Source of the DNA: Bacillus sp. Xin1
GTDB taxonomy: Bacteria; Bacillota; Bacilli; Bacillales; Bacillaceae_G
NCBI RefSeq assembly: GCF_013314535.1
Contig: NZ_JABUAE010000001.1
Coordinates: 526,839-590,838 of the forward strand
Direction: 5' to 3'
DNA: 64,000 bases
The notes below the pieces were generated by a model. It made no database searches and had not been told where the DNA came from. It saw nothing but the letters and a program-made list of their open reading frames with translations. Of the stretch, positions 17,509-27,495 are shown one piece after another. Every line of letters starts with the position of its first letter. Within the stretch, counting starts at the first letter, position 1. The translations under genes and the position numbers were made by a program.

Positions 17509-20500
17509 ATGACAAAGCTGCAACGTATTCAAAAAGTATTAGTAGCTAACCGTGGAGAAATTGCAATTCGTGTATTCAGAGCTTGTTCAGAACTTGGATT
17601 AAACACAGTTGCAATTTACTCAAAAGAGGATAGCGGTTCTTACCATCGCTATAAAGCAGATGAATCTTATTTAGTGGGAGAAGGAAAAAAGCCAATCGAT
17701 GCCTATCTTGATATTGAAGGTATTATTGAGATTGCGAAAAGCAATCATGTGGATGCAATTCACCCAGGATATGGTTTCTTGTCAGAAAATATTCAATTTG
17801 CTAGACGCTGTGAAGAAGAAGGGATTATCTTTATCGGACCAAAAAGTAAACATTTAGATATGTTTGGAGATAAAGTAAAAGCAAGAACGCAAGCGCAATT
17901 AGCTAATATTCCAGTTATTCCTGGTAGCGATGGACCTGTTAATTCACTAGAAGAAGTTGAAGAATTTGCTAAAAATTATGATTACCCGATAATTATTAAA
18001 GCATCACTTGGTGGTGGTGGCCGTGGTATGCGTATCGTACGTAACGGTAATGAATTAAAAGAATCTTATGATCGTGCAAAATCAGAAGCGAAAGCAGCTT
18101 TTGGTAACGATGAAGTGTATGTTGAAAAATTCGTTGAAAAACCTAAACATATAGAAGTCCAAATATTAGCTGATGAAGAAGGAAATGTTGTACATTTATA
18201 CGAACGTGACTGTTCTGTACAACGTCGTCATCAAAAAGTAGTTGAAATTGCACCAAGTGTATCGCTCCCAGATGAACTTCGTCATCGTATTTGTGAAGCG
18301 GCAGTAAAGCTAACAAAAAACGTAAACTATTTAAATGCTGGTACAGTTGAATTCCTTGTAAAAGGTAATGAGTTTTATTTCATTGAAGTAAATCCACGTG
18401 TTCAAGTAGAACATACCATTACAGAAATGATTACAGGAATTGATATTGTACAGTCTCAAATTTTAATTGCTGATGGACACTCTTTACATAGTTCAACAGT
18501 GAGTGTACCAAAACAAGAAGACGTCGTTGTGCATGGATATGCAATCCAATCTCGTGTAACAACAGAAGATCCACTGAATAATTTTATGCCTGATACAGGA
18601 AAGATTATGGCATATCGTTCTGGTGGTGGTTTTGGTGTTCGTCTTGACACAGGTAACAGCTTCCAAGGAGCCGTTATTACGCCGTATTATGATTCATTAC
18701 TTGTTAAAGTAACAACTTGGGCACTTACATTTGAACAAGCAGCGGCGAAAATGGAGCGTAACTTAAAAGAGTTCCGTATTCGTGGTATTAAAACAAATAT
18801 TCCATTCTTAGAGAATGTTGTAAAACATAAAAATTTCTTATCAGGAGAGTATGATACATCGTTTATCGATGCTTCACCTGAACTGTTCGTCTTTCCAAAG
18901 CGTAAAGACCGTGGAACAAAGATGTTAAGTTACGTAGGTACAGTAACAGTAAATGGTTTCCCTGGTGTAGGAAAGAAAGAAAAACCGATTTTCCCGGATG
19001 CACGTATACCAAATGTGAAACATTCTGAACCAGTTCAAAATGGAACGAAACAAATTTTGGATGAACGTGGTGCAGATGGGTTAGTAAAATGGGTACAAGA
19101 TCAAAAACGTGTACTATTAACGGATACTACATTCCGTGATGCACATCAATCATTACTTGCAACACGTATTCGTACAAAAGATTTAAACACAATCGCTGAG
19201 CCGACAGCTAGACTGTTACCAAACTTATTTTCAGCGGAAATGTGGGGCGGTGCAACATTCGATGTTGCGTATCGTTTCTTAAAAGAAGATCCATGGGAAC
19301 GCTTATTAGAACTTCGTGAAAGAATGCCAAATGTTTTATTCCAGATGCTTCTGCGTTCATCGAACGCAGTTGGTTATAAAAACTACCCAGATAATTTAAT
19401 TCAAAAATTTGTAGAATGTTCAGCGCAAGCTGGTATCGATGTATTCCGTATTTTTGATAGCTTGAACTGGGTGGAAGGTATGAGAGTTGCTATTGATGCT
19501 GTAAGAGACAGTGGTAAAATTGCAGAAGCAACAATGTGTTATACAGGGGATATCCATGATCCAATGCGTAGTAAATATGACTTGAATTATTATAAAAACT
19601 TAGCAAAAGAATTAGAAGCATCAGGAGCGCATATTCTAGGTATTAAAGATATGGCGGGACTATTAAAACCTAATGCAGCTTATGATTTAGTTTCTGCTTT
19701 AAAAGAAACGGTATCGATTCCGATTCACCTTCACACGCATGATACAAGTGGAAATGGTGTTTTAACGTATACAAAAGCTATTGAAGCGGGTGTTGATATT
19801 GTCGATGTAGCTGTAAGCTCAATGGCTGGTCTGACATCGCAACCAAGTGCAAATACGTTATATTATGCGCTAGGTGGAAATGAAAGACAACCAGATGTGA
19901 ATGTGGATTCATTAGAAAAACTTTCACATTACTGGGAAGATGTTCGTAAATATTACACATCATTTGAAAGTGGTATGAATGCACCTCATACAGAAGTATA
20001 TATGCATGAAATGCCAGGTGGTCAATATAGTAACTTGCAACAACAAGCGAAAGCAGTTGGTTTAGGAGATCGATTTGATGAAGTGAAAGTGATGTATCGC
20101 CGTGTAAATGATATGTTTGGGGATATTGTAAAAGTAACACCTTCATCAAAAGTTGTTGGCGATATGGCATTATTCATGGTACAGAATCATCTTACAGAAC
20201 AAGATATTTTTGAACGTGGCCATTCGCTAGATTTCCCAGGTTCTGTTGTAGAAATGTTCTCTGGAGATCTTGGACAGCCTTACGGCGGTTTCCCGAAAGA
20301 ATTACAAAAAATCATTTTAAAAGGGAAAGAGCCATTAACAGTAAGACCAGGAGAATTATTAGAACCAGTTGATTTTGACGCTTTAAAAGAAGAGTTATTC
20401 CATAAGCTTGGACGTGAAGTAACGATTTTTGATGTTGTTGCATATGCACTATATCCAAAAGTATTTATGGATTATCAAAAGGTAACTGGACTTTATGGAA

Positions 20501-20955
20501 ATGTATCTGTACTTGATACACCAACATTCTTCTATGGAATGAGACTGGGTGAAGAAATTGGTGTGGAAATTGAACGTGGTAAAACATTAATTGTTAAGTT
20601 AGTGTCAATTGGTGAACCGCAACCAGATGGAACGCGTGTACTTTACTTTGAATTTAATGGGCAACCACGTGAAATTGTTGTGAAAGATGAAAATATTAAA
20701 GCAACAGTTGCGCAACGTGTGAAAGGGAACCGTGAGAATCCCAATCATATTAGTGCAACAATGCCAGGGACAGTCATTAAAGTCGTTGTAAACGAAGGCG
20801 ATGAAGTGAAAAAAGGTGATTCCATGACAATTACAGAAGCGATGAAAATGGAAACAACGGTTCAGGCGCCATTCAATGGGAAAGTAAAGAAAGTACATGT
20901 AAAAGATGGCGATGCGATTCAAACAGGAGATTTACTGATTGAATTAGAGCAATAA
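17509..20955 (+). CDS. pyc: Pyruvate carboxylase
   Basis: A 1148-residue full-length enzyme that makes oxaloacetate from pyruvate, bicarbonate and ATP. The biotin carboxylase half holds ASLGGGGRGMRIV and EVNPRVQVEHTITE. The carboxyltransferase domain begins about residue 540 (LLTDTTFRDAHQSL) with the metal-binding HLHTHD further on. The C-terminal carrier domain carries the biotinyl lysine K1113 in EAMKMET. AGAGGGGGAAAATC precedes ATG 17509. It replenishes the TCA cycle and feeds gluconeogenesis. It is a single gene with its own leader, possible CcpN operators and a strong terminator. Confidence 0.98.
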   Translation: MTKLQRIQKVLVANRGEIAIRVFRACSELGLNTVAIYSKEDSGSYHRYKADESYLVGEGKKPIDAYLDIEGIIEIAKSNHVDAIHPGYGFLSENIQFARRCEEEGIIFIGPKSKHLDMFGDKVKARTQAQLANIPVIPGSDGPVNSLEEVEEFAKNYDYPIIIKASLGGGGRGMRIVRNGNELKESYDRAKSEAKAAFGNDEVYVEKFVEKPKHIEVQILADEEGNVVHLYERDCSVQRRHQKVVEIAPSVSLPDELRHRICEAAVKLTKNVNYLNAGTVEFLVKGNEFYFIEVNPRVQVEHTITEMITGIDIVQSQILIADGHSLHSSTVSVPKQEDVVVHGYAIQSRVTTEDPLNNFMPDTGKIMAYRSGGGFGVRLDTGNSFQGAVITPYYDSLLVKVTTWALTFEQAAAKMERNLKEFRIRGIKTNIPFLENVVKHKNFLSGEYDTSFIDASPELFVFPKRKDRGTKMLSYVGTVTVNGFPGVGKKEKPIFPDARIPNVKHSEPVQNGTKQILDERGADGLVKWVQDQKRVLLTDTTFRDAHQSLLATRIRTKDLNTIAEPTARLLPNLFSAEMWGGATFDVAYRFLKEDPWERLLELRERMPNVLFQMLLRSSNAVGYKNYPDNLIQKFVECSAQAGIDVFRIFDSLNWVEGMRVAIDAVRDSGKIAEATMCYTGDIHDPMRSKYDLNYYKNLAKELEASGAHILGIKDMAGLLKPNAAYDLVSALKETVSIPIHLHTHDTSGNGVLTYTKAIEAGVDIVDVAVSSMAGLTSQPSANTLYYALGGNERQPDVNVDSLEKLSHYWEDVRKYYTSFESGMNAPHTEVYMHEMPGGQYSNLQQQAKAVGLGDRFDEVKVMYRRVNDMFGDIVKVTPSSKVVGDMALFMVQNHLTEQDIFERGHSLDFPGSVVEMFSGDLGQPYGGFPKELQKIILKGKEPLTVRPGELLEPVDFDALKEELFHKLGREVTIFDVVAYALYPKVFMDYQKVTGLYGNVSVLDTPTFFYGMRLGEEIGVEIERGKTLIVKLVSIGEPQPDGTRVLYFEFNGQPREIVVKDENIKATVAQRVKGNRENPNHISATMPGTVIKVVVNEGDEVKKGDSMTITEAMKMETTVQAPFNGKVKKVHVKDGDAIQTGDLLIELEQ

Positions 20956-20959
20956 TCAT

Positions 20960-20995
20960 AAAGAAAAGAGCTACTTAAAAGTAGCTCTTTTCTTT
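20960..20995. terminator. Terminator of pyc
   Basis: AAAGAAAAGAGCTACT (20960-20975) pairs with AGTAGCTCTTTTCTTT (20980-20995), a perfect 16-bp stem with a TAAA loop. It could also serve the convergent ctaA. Confidence 0.92.
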
Positions 20996-21030
20996 ATATA
21001 AAAATAATAAATCATCATAATGGTAAGTTA

Positions 21031-21990
21031 TTAAAAGGATTGGTTATTTTGCGTTGTAGTGGATTGTTGGGTCTTTTTTTCATTTGCTGTGCTTCGTGTA
21101 CCTAACATAACTAAATAGCATAGTACAGCAAAGAGGCAAGATATAAAGAGCGAATGTAACAAAGCCATTGATAAACTTGCATTTGTATAAACGACTAAAA
21201 TACCAACAATTGCTTGAAGTGTAACAAGAATAAACGAAATAATCCATCCCCAATATATCACTCGTTGCTGTTTGTAGTGGCGAATAGCAAGAATCATCGC
21301 GTATAGGATCCAAGCGAATATTAATATTGCAGCAGCCCTATGTCCCATTTGCACCCATTCATGCAACTGAGTAGGCCAGGGTCTACTTTTACTACAAAGT
21401 GGGAAGTCTGGACAAGCTAAACTAGCACGCTCATGACGTACTAAAGCTCCTGTATAGACAACAATATAGCTGTAAATTGTTACACCATAAATATGAAATT
21501 TCATTTTTTTGTCCATAATGAGGGACCGTGCATCGAATTTTTTGTCAATCTCAAAAATAAGACATGCTAGTAAAATAACAGAAGCAAATGAAATTAAGGA
21601 GATACCAAAATGAATAGCAAGTACAGCAGGTACTTGTCCCCATACAACTGCGGCTGCTCCCATTAATGCCTGCGCAACTAGAAATACAAAGGATAAAATA
21701 GCAAGCGTTTTTGTTTCACGTACATGCTTATAATATTTCCATGATAGTATACAAAGAAGTGTAACGAGAATTCCAGCAGATCCTGATGTTAAACGGTGAC
21801 TTAGTTCAATAATCGTTTCCATTGATAAATTTGAAGGGACGAGTTCACCATTACAAAGTGGCCATGATTTACCGCAACCTTGTCCTGAACCTGTTTTTGT
21901 AACTAAAGCCCCTCCTAATAAAACAAATAATAGGTCGAGACTTGTAATGACTGCTAACCATTTAATAAAACGTTGCAATCTTTTCACCAT
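21031..21990 (-). CDS. ctaA: Haem A synthase
   Basis: A 319-residue polytopic membrane protein (about eight helices in two similar halves) that oxidises the C8 methyl of haem O to make haem A for cytochrome oxidase. Both extracellular cysteine pairs typical of Bacillus CtaA are present ([12 protein letters not shown] and LACPDFPLC), as are the haem-ligand histidines in [23 protein letters not shown] and LLHSLF. It is divergent from ctaB-G, as in B. subtilis. The start is uncertain: ATG 21990 or GTG 21987, with a weak ribosome site (AGAAAG). Confidence 0.95.
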   Translation of the reverse strand: MVKRLQRFIKWLAVITSLDLLFVLLGGALVTKTGSGQGCGKSWPLCNGELVPSNLSMETIIELSHRLTSGSAGILVTLLCILSWKYYKHVRETKTLAILSFVFLVAQALMGAAAVVWGQVPAVLAIHFGISLISFASVILLACLIFEIDKKFDARSLIMDKKMKFHIYGVTIYSYIVVYTGALVRHERASLACPDFPLCSKSRPWPTQLHEWVQMGHRAAAILIFAWILYAMILAIRHYKQQRVIYWGWIISFILVTLQAIVGILVVYTNASLSMALLHSLFISCLFAVLCYLVMLGTRSTANEKKTQQSTTTQNNQSF

Positions 21991-22473
21991 CTTTCTGTTA
22001 TGAAGTTATTGCGAAATATTTTCATTCCATCAATTTTATAGAACAAAACGTGCTACAGTCCTATGATATATAAAAAATAATAAAATAGCAAAGGAATGGG
22101 AGGATTGATAAAGTGCTTGCAAAAAACAAAAAAATGGAATAAAAAACACCTATTTTAGGGGGAAATACTTCTATTATAAAAAGAAATAGGGGGAATATAT
22201 GCCAAATATGACAAAATAGTTTATTATAGAAGATAATCTCATGTTATGATAGGGAGTAATAGGAGAAACTTTTTTGTTGTTCGACACAAAAAGTTCATGT
22301 TTTCTTCACAAATTATTTAGGAAATATGATTTAATATATTCGAGTATGAGCGTAGATTAGTAGTAGAGTAAGAAAACAACATTTCTACTGTAATAATATT
22401 GCTAAATAGAAGCGTACTACTCTTGTAAAGTAAAGACGCGAAAGAAGGATGAAAGTTTTAAGAGGGGGTTGAA
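21991..22473. promoter_or_regulatory. Divergent ctaA/ctaB control region
   Basis: A 480-base AT-rich region with no gene, which must hold the promoters of both ctaA and ctaB. The only clear motif is TTCGACA at 22280-22286, the exact reverse complement of the Spo0A box TGTCGAA. AGGGGGAAAT and GGGGGAATATATG (around 22157-22202) look like ribosome sites but lead only to frames of fewer than ten codons. In B. subtilis this region is controlled by ResD and CcpA; I could not place such sites with confidence. Confidence 0.4.
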
Positions 22474-23400
22474 ATGATGAACCATGCAACAAGTGAGCTG
22501 CATGATGAGTCAGCTATAACAGATGTGCCGGAAACAACACGTGTACAAGATTTATTAGCGCTCGTTAAGATGGGGATTGTAAACTCGAATACACTTACGG
22601 TGTTTACAGGATTTTGGTTAGCTTTACATTTTAATGGATTGAATGCTGCTAACCATTTGGATAAAATGTTCTTTACAATTGTCGGTTCTGCTTTAATTAT
22701 GGCAGGATCATGTAGCTTGAATAATTATATTGACCGGGATATCGATCATTTAATGGAACGGACAAAAAATCGTCCAACCGTAACCGGGAAATATAAACCT
22801 AGTTTTGCGTTAACATTAGGTATTACTTTATTGCTTCTTGGTTTTGTATTCTTGCTATTTACAACACCAATGGCAGCAATTATAGGTTTTATTGGTGCTT
22901 TCACATATGTTGTTTTATATTCGCTTTGGACAAAACGAGCATATACACTAAATACAGTAGTAGGTAGTGTATCTGGAGCAGTTCCACCTTTAATTGGTTG
23001 GGCAGCAATTGATCCTAGTTTAGATCATCCGATTGCTTGGATGTTATTTTTAATTATGTTTATTTGGCAAATCCCACATTTCCTCGCATTAGCGATGAAA
23101 CGTGTTGATGAATATCGAAATGCAGGCATTCCAATGCTTCCTGTTGTACACGGATTTGATATTACAAAACGTCAAATCATGATTTGGACAATATGTTTAT
23201 TACCACTACCATTTTATATGAGTGGACTTGGAGTAACATTCATGGTAATTGCAACATTGCTTAACATCGGATGGATTGTATTAGGATTCTATGGATTCCG
23301 TAAGAAAGATGACATCAAATGGTCCGTACAAATGTTTGTTTACTCCTTGAATTACTTGACAATCTTATTTGTGTCAATGATTGTAGTTACATTCTTCTAA
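22474..23400 (+). CDS. ctaB: Protohaem IX farnesyltransferase (haem O synthase)
   Basis: A 308-residue UbiA-family prenyltransferase with about nine transmembrane helices. The first Asp-rich motif is [15 protein letters not shown], and the second conserved region contains [16 protein letters not shown]. It farnesylates haem B to haem O, the substrate of CtaA. AGAGGGGG precedes two adjacent ATG codons (22474 and 22477); either may be used. It is the first gene of the ctaBCDEF operon. The sequence is close to B. cereus CtaB but differs in the N-terminal third. Confidence 0.95.
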   Translation: MMNHATSELHDESAITDVPETTRVQDLLALVKMGIVNSNTLTVFTGFWLALHFNGLNAANHLDKMFFTIVGSALIMAGSCSLNNYIDRDIDHLMERTKNRPTVTGKYKPSFALTLGITLLLLGFVFLLFTTPMAAIIGFIGAFTYVVLYSLWTKRAYTLNTVVGSVSGAVPPLIGWAAIDPSLDHPIAWMLFLIMFIWQIPHFLALAMKRVDEYRNAGIPMLPVVHGFDITKRQIMIWTICLLPLPFYMSGLGVTFMVIATLLNIGWIVLGFYGFRKKDDIKWSVQMFVYSLNYLTILFVSMIVVTFF

Positions 23401-23496
23401 GACAACGACATAAGGGGATTTCTTTACGTTGAGATTTACTTTACTTACTATAAATAAAGTACAATCTAATTCACAAAGAAAGTGGGGGTTGTTTGT

Positions 23497-24546
23497 ATGA
23501 AGAAACAGTGGCGACTGCTTTCATTCGTTTCACTGCTGGCTTTACTGTTAGGGGGATGCGGTAAAGCCTTTCAATCTACTTTAATTCCGCAAGGTGAAGT
23601 AGCAAAAATGCAATATGATTTACTCTTGTTAGCAAGTGCGATTATGGTAGGCGTTGTACTTGTAGTTACTATTATTTTCTTGTATGTAATTGTGCGTTTC
23701 CGACAAAAGAAGGGTCAAGAGGATTATATCCCAGAGCAGGTTGAAGGAAATCACAAACTAGAAATTATATGGACAGTCATTCCAATTATTCTTTTGCTAA
23801 TATTGGCTGTTCCGACTGTTACATATACCTTCAAGCTTGCTGACGTAAGTGCGATGGAGAAAAAGAATATTGATAAAGATACAATCGTTGTTGATGTAAC
23901 AGCGAATCTTTATTGGTGGGAATTTTCTTACAAATCAGAAAAGATAGTAACTTCGCAAGATTTAGTTATCCCTACAGGTAAAAAAGTGTATTTGAATCTG
24001 AAAGGTGCTGATATTAAACATTCGTTTTGGGTTCCATCTTTAGCTGGAAAAATGGATACGAATACAGATAATGTCAACAAAATGTGGTTAAAGGCAGATA
24101 AATCGGGCACTTATAATGGTTTTTGTACAGAATTTTGCGGCCCATCACATTCTTTAATGCAATTTAAAGTAAAAGCTGTTGATGAAAGCGAGTACAAAAC
24201 TTGGATTGCAGATATGAAGAAACTTGATGGCAAGAAGGAAGTAGCTTCTACAGAAGAACAAGAAGGTAAAGAAATATTCAACAAAAGCTGTATCGGTTGT
24301 CATGCAACTGGATCAAATGATAGTAGACCACCTTCTGCACGTATCGCACCGAACCTAGCGAATTTTGCTGATCGCGATATGGTTGCCGGCATTGCTGAAA
24401 ATAATGAAGAAAACCTAAAAAAATGGCTAAAGGATCCTGAAAATATGAAGCCAGGAAATAAAATGACTGGTAAATATGGCAACTTAACGGATAACGAAGT
24501 AGAGGCGTTAAATGCCTATTTGAAAACGTTAAAAGTTGAGAAGTAA
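23497..24546 (+). CDS. ctaC: Cytochrome caa3 oxidase subunit II (with cytochrome c domain)
   Basis: A 349-residue lipoprotein: the signal peptide ends at LLLGGC with the lipidated C21. Two transmembrane helices follow, then the CuA domain (WWEFSYKS, KHSFWVPSLAGKMDT, CTEFCGPSHSLMQF) and a C-terminal cytochrome c domain with the haem motif CIGCH. It takes electrons from cytochrome c and passes them to subunit I. ATG 23497 after AAAGTGGGGGTTG is chosen; an in-frame GTG at 23482 lies within this ribosome site. Outer face of the membrane. Confidence 0.96.
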   Translation: MKKQWRLLSFVSLLALLLGGCGKAFQSTLIPQGEVAKMQYDLLLLASAIMVGVVLVVTIIFLYVIVRFRQKKGQEDYIPEQVEGNHKLEIIWTVIPIILLLILAVPTVTYTFKLADVSAMEKKNIDKDTIVVDVTANLYWWEFSYKSEKIVTSQDLVIPTGKKVYLNLKGADIKHSFWVPSLAGKMDTNTDNVNKMWLKADKSGTYNGFCTEFCGPSHSLMQFKVKAVDESEYKTWIADMKKLDGKKEVASTEEQEGKEIFNKSCIGCHATGSNDSRPPSARIAPNLANFADRDMVAGIAENNEENLKKWLKDPENMKPGNKMTGKYGNLTDNEVEALNAYLKTLKVEK

Positions 24547-24579
24547 AGAGGGATTATTTGCGAAGGGGAGGTTGAAAAC

Positions 24580-26442
24580 GTGAGTTCTGTAGCAAAGAAA
24601 CAGGGGATGGGTGCTGTTATATGGGATTATTTGACGACAGTAGACCATAAAAAAATTGCCATTCTCTATTTAATTGCAGGTGGATTATTTTTTATCATCG
24701 GCGGAATAGAAGCATTATTTATCCGTCTTCAATTAGCCATTCCAAACAATGCTTTTCTTGTTGGGGATGCTTACAATCAAGTATTAACAATGCACGGTAC
24801 AACAATGATTTTCCTCGCAGCTATGCCGCTCGTGTTTGCATTTATGAACGCTGCTGTGCCACTTCAAATTGGGGCACGCGATGTGGCGTTTCCATTTTTA
24901 AATTCACTTGGATTTTGGTTGTTTTTCTTTGGTGGAGTATTTTTAAACTTAAGTTGGTTTTTGGGAGGAGCACCTGATGCAGGATGGACATCTTATGCAT
25001 CGTTATCACTTGCTTCTAAAGGACATGGTGTTGACTTTTATGTGCTAGGATTACAAATATCGGGTATAGGTACACTGATTGGTGGTATAAACTTCCTAGT
25101 CACAATTATTAATATGCGTGCACCTGGAATGACATATATGCGTATGCCGATGTTTACATGGACAACATTTGTAACGTCTTCACTTATTTTATTTGCCTTT
25201 CCACCATTAACAGTCGGATTGGCACTACTTATGTTAGATCGCCTATTTGGTACAAGTTTCTTTAACCCAGCTTTAGGGGGGAATACGATTATATGGGAGC
25301 ATTTATTCTGGATCTTCGGTCACCCAGAAGTGTACATTCTTATACTCCCAGCTTTCGGAATATTCTCAGAAATCTTCGCTACATTTTCTAAAAAACGCCT
25401 ATTTGGTTACTCGTCTATGGTATTTGCAACAGTATTGATAGGATTTTTAGGATTTATGGTATGGGCGCATCACATGTTCACAGTTGGTCTTGGTCCTGTT
25501 GCGAATGCTATTTTTTCAGTGGCAACAATGGCAATTGCAGTTCCGACCGGTATTAAAATATTTAACTGGCTCTTTACCATGTGGGGCGGGAGTATCAGGT
25601 TTACAACACCAATGATGTGGGCTGTTGCATTTATTCCATCATTTGTAATGGGTGGGGTAACAGGGGTTATGCTTGCTTCAGCTCCTGCTGATTATCAATT
25701 CCATGATAACTATTTCGTTGTGGCGCATTTTCACTACGTAATCGTTGGTGGGGTTGTATTTGGATTATTAGCAGGCGCGCATTATTATTGGCCGCTTATG
25801 TTTAACAGAGTATTAAATGAAACACTCGGAAAAATCACATTTTGGTTGTTCTTTATCGGGTTCCATTTAACATTCTTTATCCAGCATTTCCTTGGTTTAA
25901 TTGGTATGCCGCGTCGTTACTTTACGTATTTACCAGGACAAGGATTGGAGACAGGGAATTTAATTAGTTCAATTGGTGCTGTATTTATGGCTCTTGGAAC
26001 GATTGTTCTTTTATTCAATGTTGTAAAAACATCGTTGTCTAAAGAAAAAGCGGGCCGCGATCCATGGGATGGCCGCACATTAGAATGGACAATGCCAGCA
26101 CCAACGCCAGAATATAACTTTAAGCAATTGCCGTTCGTTCGAGGGCTGGATCCGTTTTGGATTGAGAAACGTGAAGGGAATAAAGAAATGACACCAGCAG
26201 AGCCTGTTAGTGACATTCATATGCCGAACTCTTCATTTTCGCCATTTGTTATATCGCTTGGATTATTTATAGCGGCATTTGGTGCAATGTATATGGAAGG
26301 TGGAAAAGATAAGTTTTGGTTATTAGTTGCAATTATTGGGCTTATCATTACGTTTGGTGCAATGTTCTTCCGTTCAGTAATTGATGATCATGGGTATCAT
26401 ATTCATAAAGAAGATTTGGATGATAAGGGGGGCACAGCGTAA
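24580..26442 (+). CDS. ctaD: Cytochrome caa3 oxidase subunit I
   Basis: A 620-residue haem-copper oxidase core subunit with 12 or more transmembrane helices. The haem a ligand is in TMHGTTMIF. The CuB/haem a3 region contains WIFGHPEVYILILPAFG with the crosslinked His-Tyr, VWAHHMFTVG, and HFHYVIVGG with the remaining haem ligands. It reduces oxygen to water and pumps protons. It uses a GTG start (24580) after AAGGGGAGGTTG. The last base of its stop codon is the first base of the ctaE ATG. Confidence 0.97.
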   Translation: MSSVAKKQGMGAVIWDYLTTVDHKKIAILYLIAGGLFFIIGGIEALFIRLQLAIPNNAFLVGDAYNQVLTMHGTTMIFLAAMPLVFAFMNAAVPLQIGARDVAFPFLNSLGFWLFFFGGVFLNLSWFLGGAPDAGWTSYASLSLASKGHGVDFYVLGLQISGIGTLIGGINFLVTIINMRAPGMTYMRMPMFTWTTFVTSSLILFAFPPLTVGLALLMLDRLFGTSFFNPALGGNTIIWEHLFWIFGHPEVYILILPAFGIFSEIFATFSKKRLFGYSSMVFATVLIGFLGFMVWAHHMFTVGLGPVANAIFSVATMAIAVPTGIKIFNWLFTMWGGSIRFTTPMMWAVAFIPSFVMGGVTGVMLASAPADYQFHDNYFVVAHFHYVIVGGVVFGLLAGAHYYWPLMFNRVLNETLGKITFWLFFIGFHLTFFIQHFLGLIGMPRRYFTYLPGQGLETGNLISSIGAVFMALGTIVLLFNVVKTSLSKEKAGRDPWDGRTLEWTMPAPTPEYNFKQLPFVRGLDPFWIEKREGNKEMTPAEPVSDIHMPNSSFSPFVISLGLFIAAFGAMYMEGGKDKFWLLVAIIGLIITFGAMFFRSVIDDHGYHIHKEDLDDKGGTA

Positions 26443-27065
26443 TGCATGTAGAGGAAAAATTAACAAATGAAACATTTCCAGCAGAGCCTGAAAAAGCAAC
26501 CCTTGAGGGGAAAAATAAGTTTGTTGGATTTTGGCTATTTCTTGGAGGCGAAACAGTATTGTTCGCTTCCTTATTTGGCACATATTTAGCGTTGAAAAAT
26601 TCTACAAATGGTGGCCCCACTTCTCAAGAAATGTTTCAAATGCCACTTGTCTTTATTATGACAATGCTTTTGCTAACAAGTAGTTTAACAAGTGTGTATG
26701 CGATGTATCATATGAAGAACTTTAACTTTAAGCAGATGCAGCTTTGGTTAATTGTTACAGTATTATTAGGGTTAGGGTTTTTAGGGTTTGAGATTTATGA
26801 ATTTTATCATTACACACATGAATTCAAACATACGATGAGAAGTAGTGCATTTGGTTCAGCGTTTTATGCGCTTGTTGGGACTCATGGATTACACGTGTTG
26901 TTTGGATTGCTATGGATCTTAACATTAGTTTTTCGGAATGCAAAGCGGGGACTGAATTTATATAATGCCCCGAAGTTTTATGTTGCATCTATTTACTGGC
27001 ACTTTATTGATGTAGTTTGGGTGTTTATTTTCACTGTAGTATATTTGATGGGAATGGTGGGATAA
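26442..27065 (+). CDS. ctaE: Cytochrome caa3 oxidase subunit III
   Basis: A 207-residue subunit III with five transmembrane helices. The family blocks GFWLFLGGETVLFASLFGTY, FYALVGTHGLHVLFGLLWI and YWHFIDVVWVFIF are present. It overlaps the ctaD stop by one base (TAATG), a sign of translational coupling. AAGGGGGG in the end of ctaD provides the ribosome site. It stabilises the proton-pumping core. Confidence 0.96.
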   Translation: MHVEEKLTNETFPAEPEKATLEGKNKFVGFWLFLGGETVLFASLFGTYLALKNSTNGGPTSQEMFQMPLVFIMTMLLLTSSLTSVYAMYHMKNFNFKQMQLWLIVTVLLGLGFLGFEIYEFYHYTHEFKHTMRSSAFGSAFYALVGTHGLHVLFGLLWILTLVFRNAKRGLNLYNAPKFYVASIYWHFIDVVWVFIFTVVYLMGMVG

Positions 27066-27068
27066 ACA

Positions 27069-27407
27069 ATGGCGATAAAGCAAACAAATACAAGTAACTC
27101 AAAGGTAGATCTCGTTTATCGTAGAAAAAAAAGTGCAGAGGAAATGAGGCATCAAGTGATTACATTTGGGTTAATGATTTTCTTAACGATTGTAGCTTTT
27201 GTGGCAGTCGCTTATCCGAAAACATTTAGTCCTCTTTTTTCAGTACCATTTATTTTATTACTAGCTGTTGTGCAAGTAATATTTCAATTGTATTATTTCA
27301 TGCATATGAGTCATAAGGGGCATGAAGCAGCAGCCTTTTTTCTATATTCGGGATTATTAGTAGGGTTGCTAACAATTTTAGCTTTTATGACGATTGTGTG
27401 GGTTTAA
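27069..27407 (+). CDS. ctaF: Cytochrome caa3 oxidase subunit IV
   Basis: A 112-residue protein with a charged N-terminus and three transmembrane helices, as expected for the small subunit IV of Bacillus caa3 oxidase. QLYYFMHMSHKG is a family block. It starts three bases after the ctaE stop and ends the main operon at a terminator. Confidence 0.93.
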   Translation: MAIKQTNTSNSKVDLVYRRKKSAEEMRHQVITFGLMIFLTIVAFVAVAYPKTFSPLFSVPFILLLAVVQVIFQLYYFMHMSHKGHEAAAFFLYSGLLVGLLTILAFMTIVWV

Positions 27408-27420
27408 AAAAGTAAAGGCT

Positions 27421-27453
27421 AGGGAGCATGAAGTCATCTTCGCTCCCTTTTTC
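27421..27453 (+). terminator. Terminator between ctaF and ctaG
   Basis: AGGGAGC (27421-27427) and GCTCCCT (27442-27448), with an inner GAAG/CTTC, form a stem with one small bulge, followed by TTTTCC. It probably reduces, and may not abolish, read-through into ctaG. Confidence 0.75.
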
Positions 27454-27495
27454 CTATGAGGGTAAGGAGTTCATATTGAAAGGGTGGGTGTAAAA

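Noticed and set aside
22090-22215. Possible tiny genes after the two GGGGGAA(A/T)AT sites in the ctaA/ctaB gap
   Set aside because: The frames that follow are under ten codons (for example MPNMTK).
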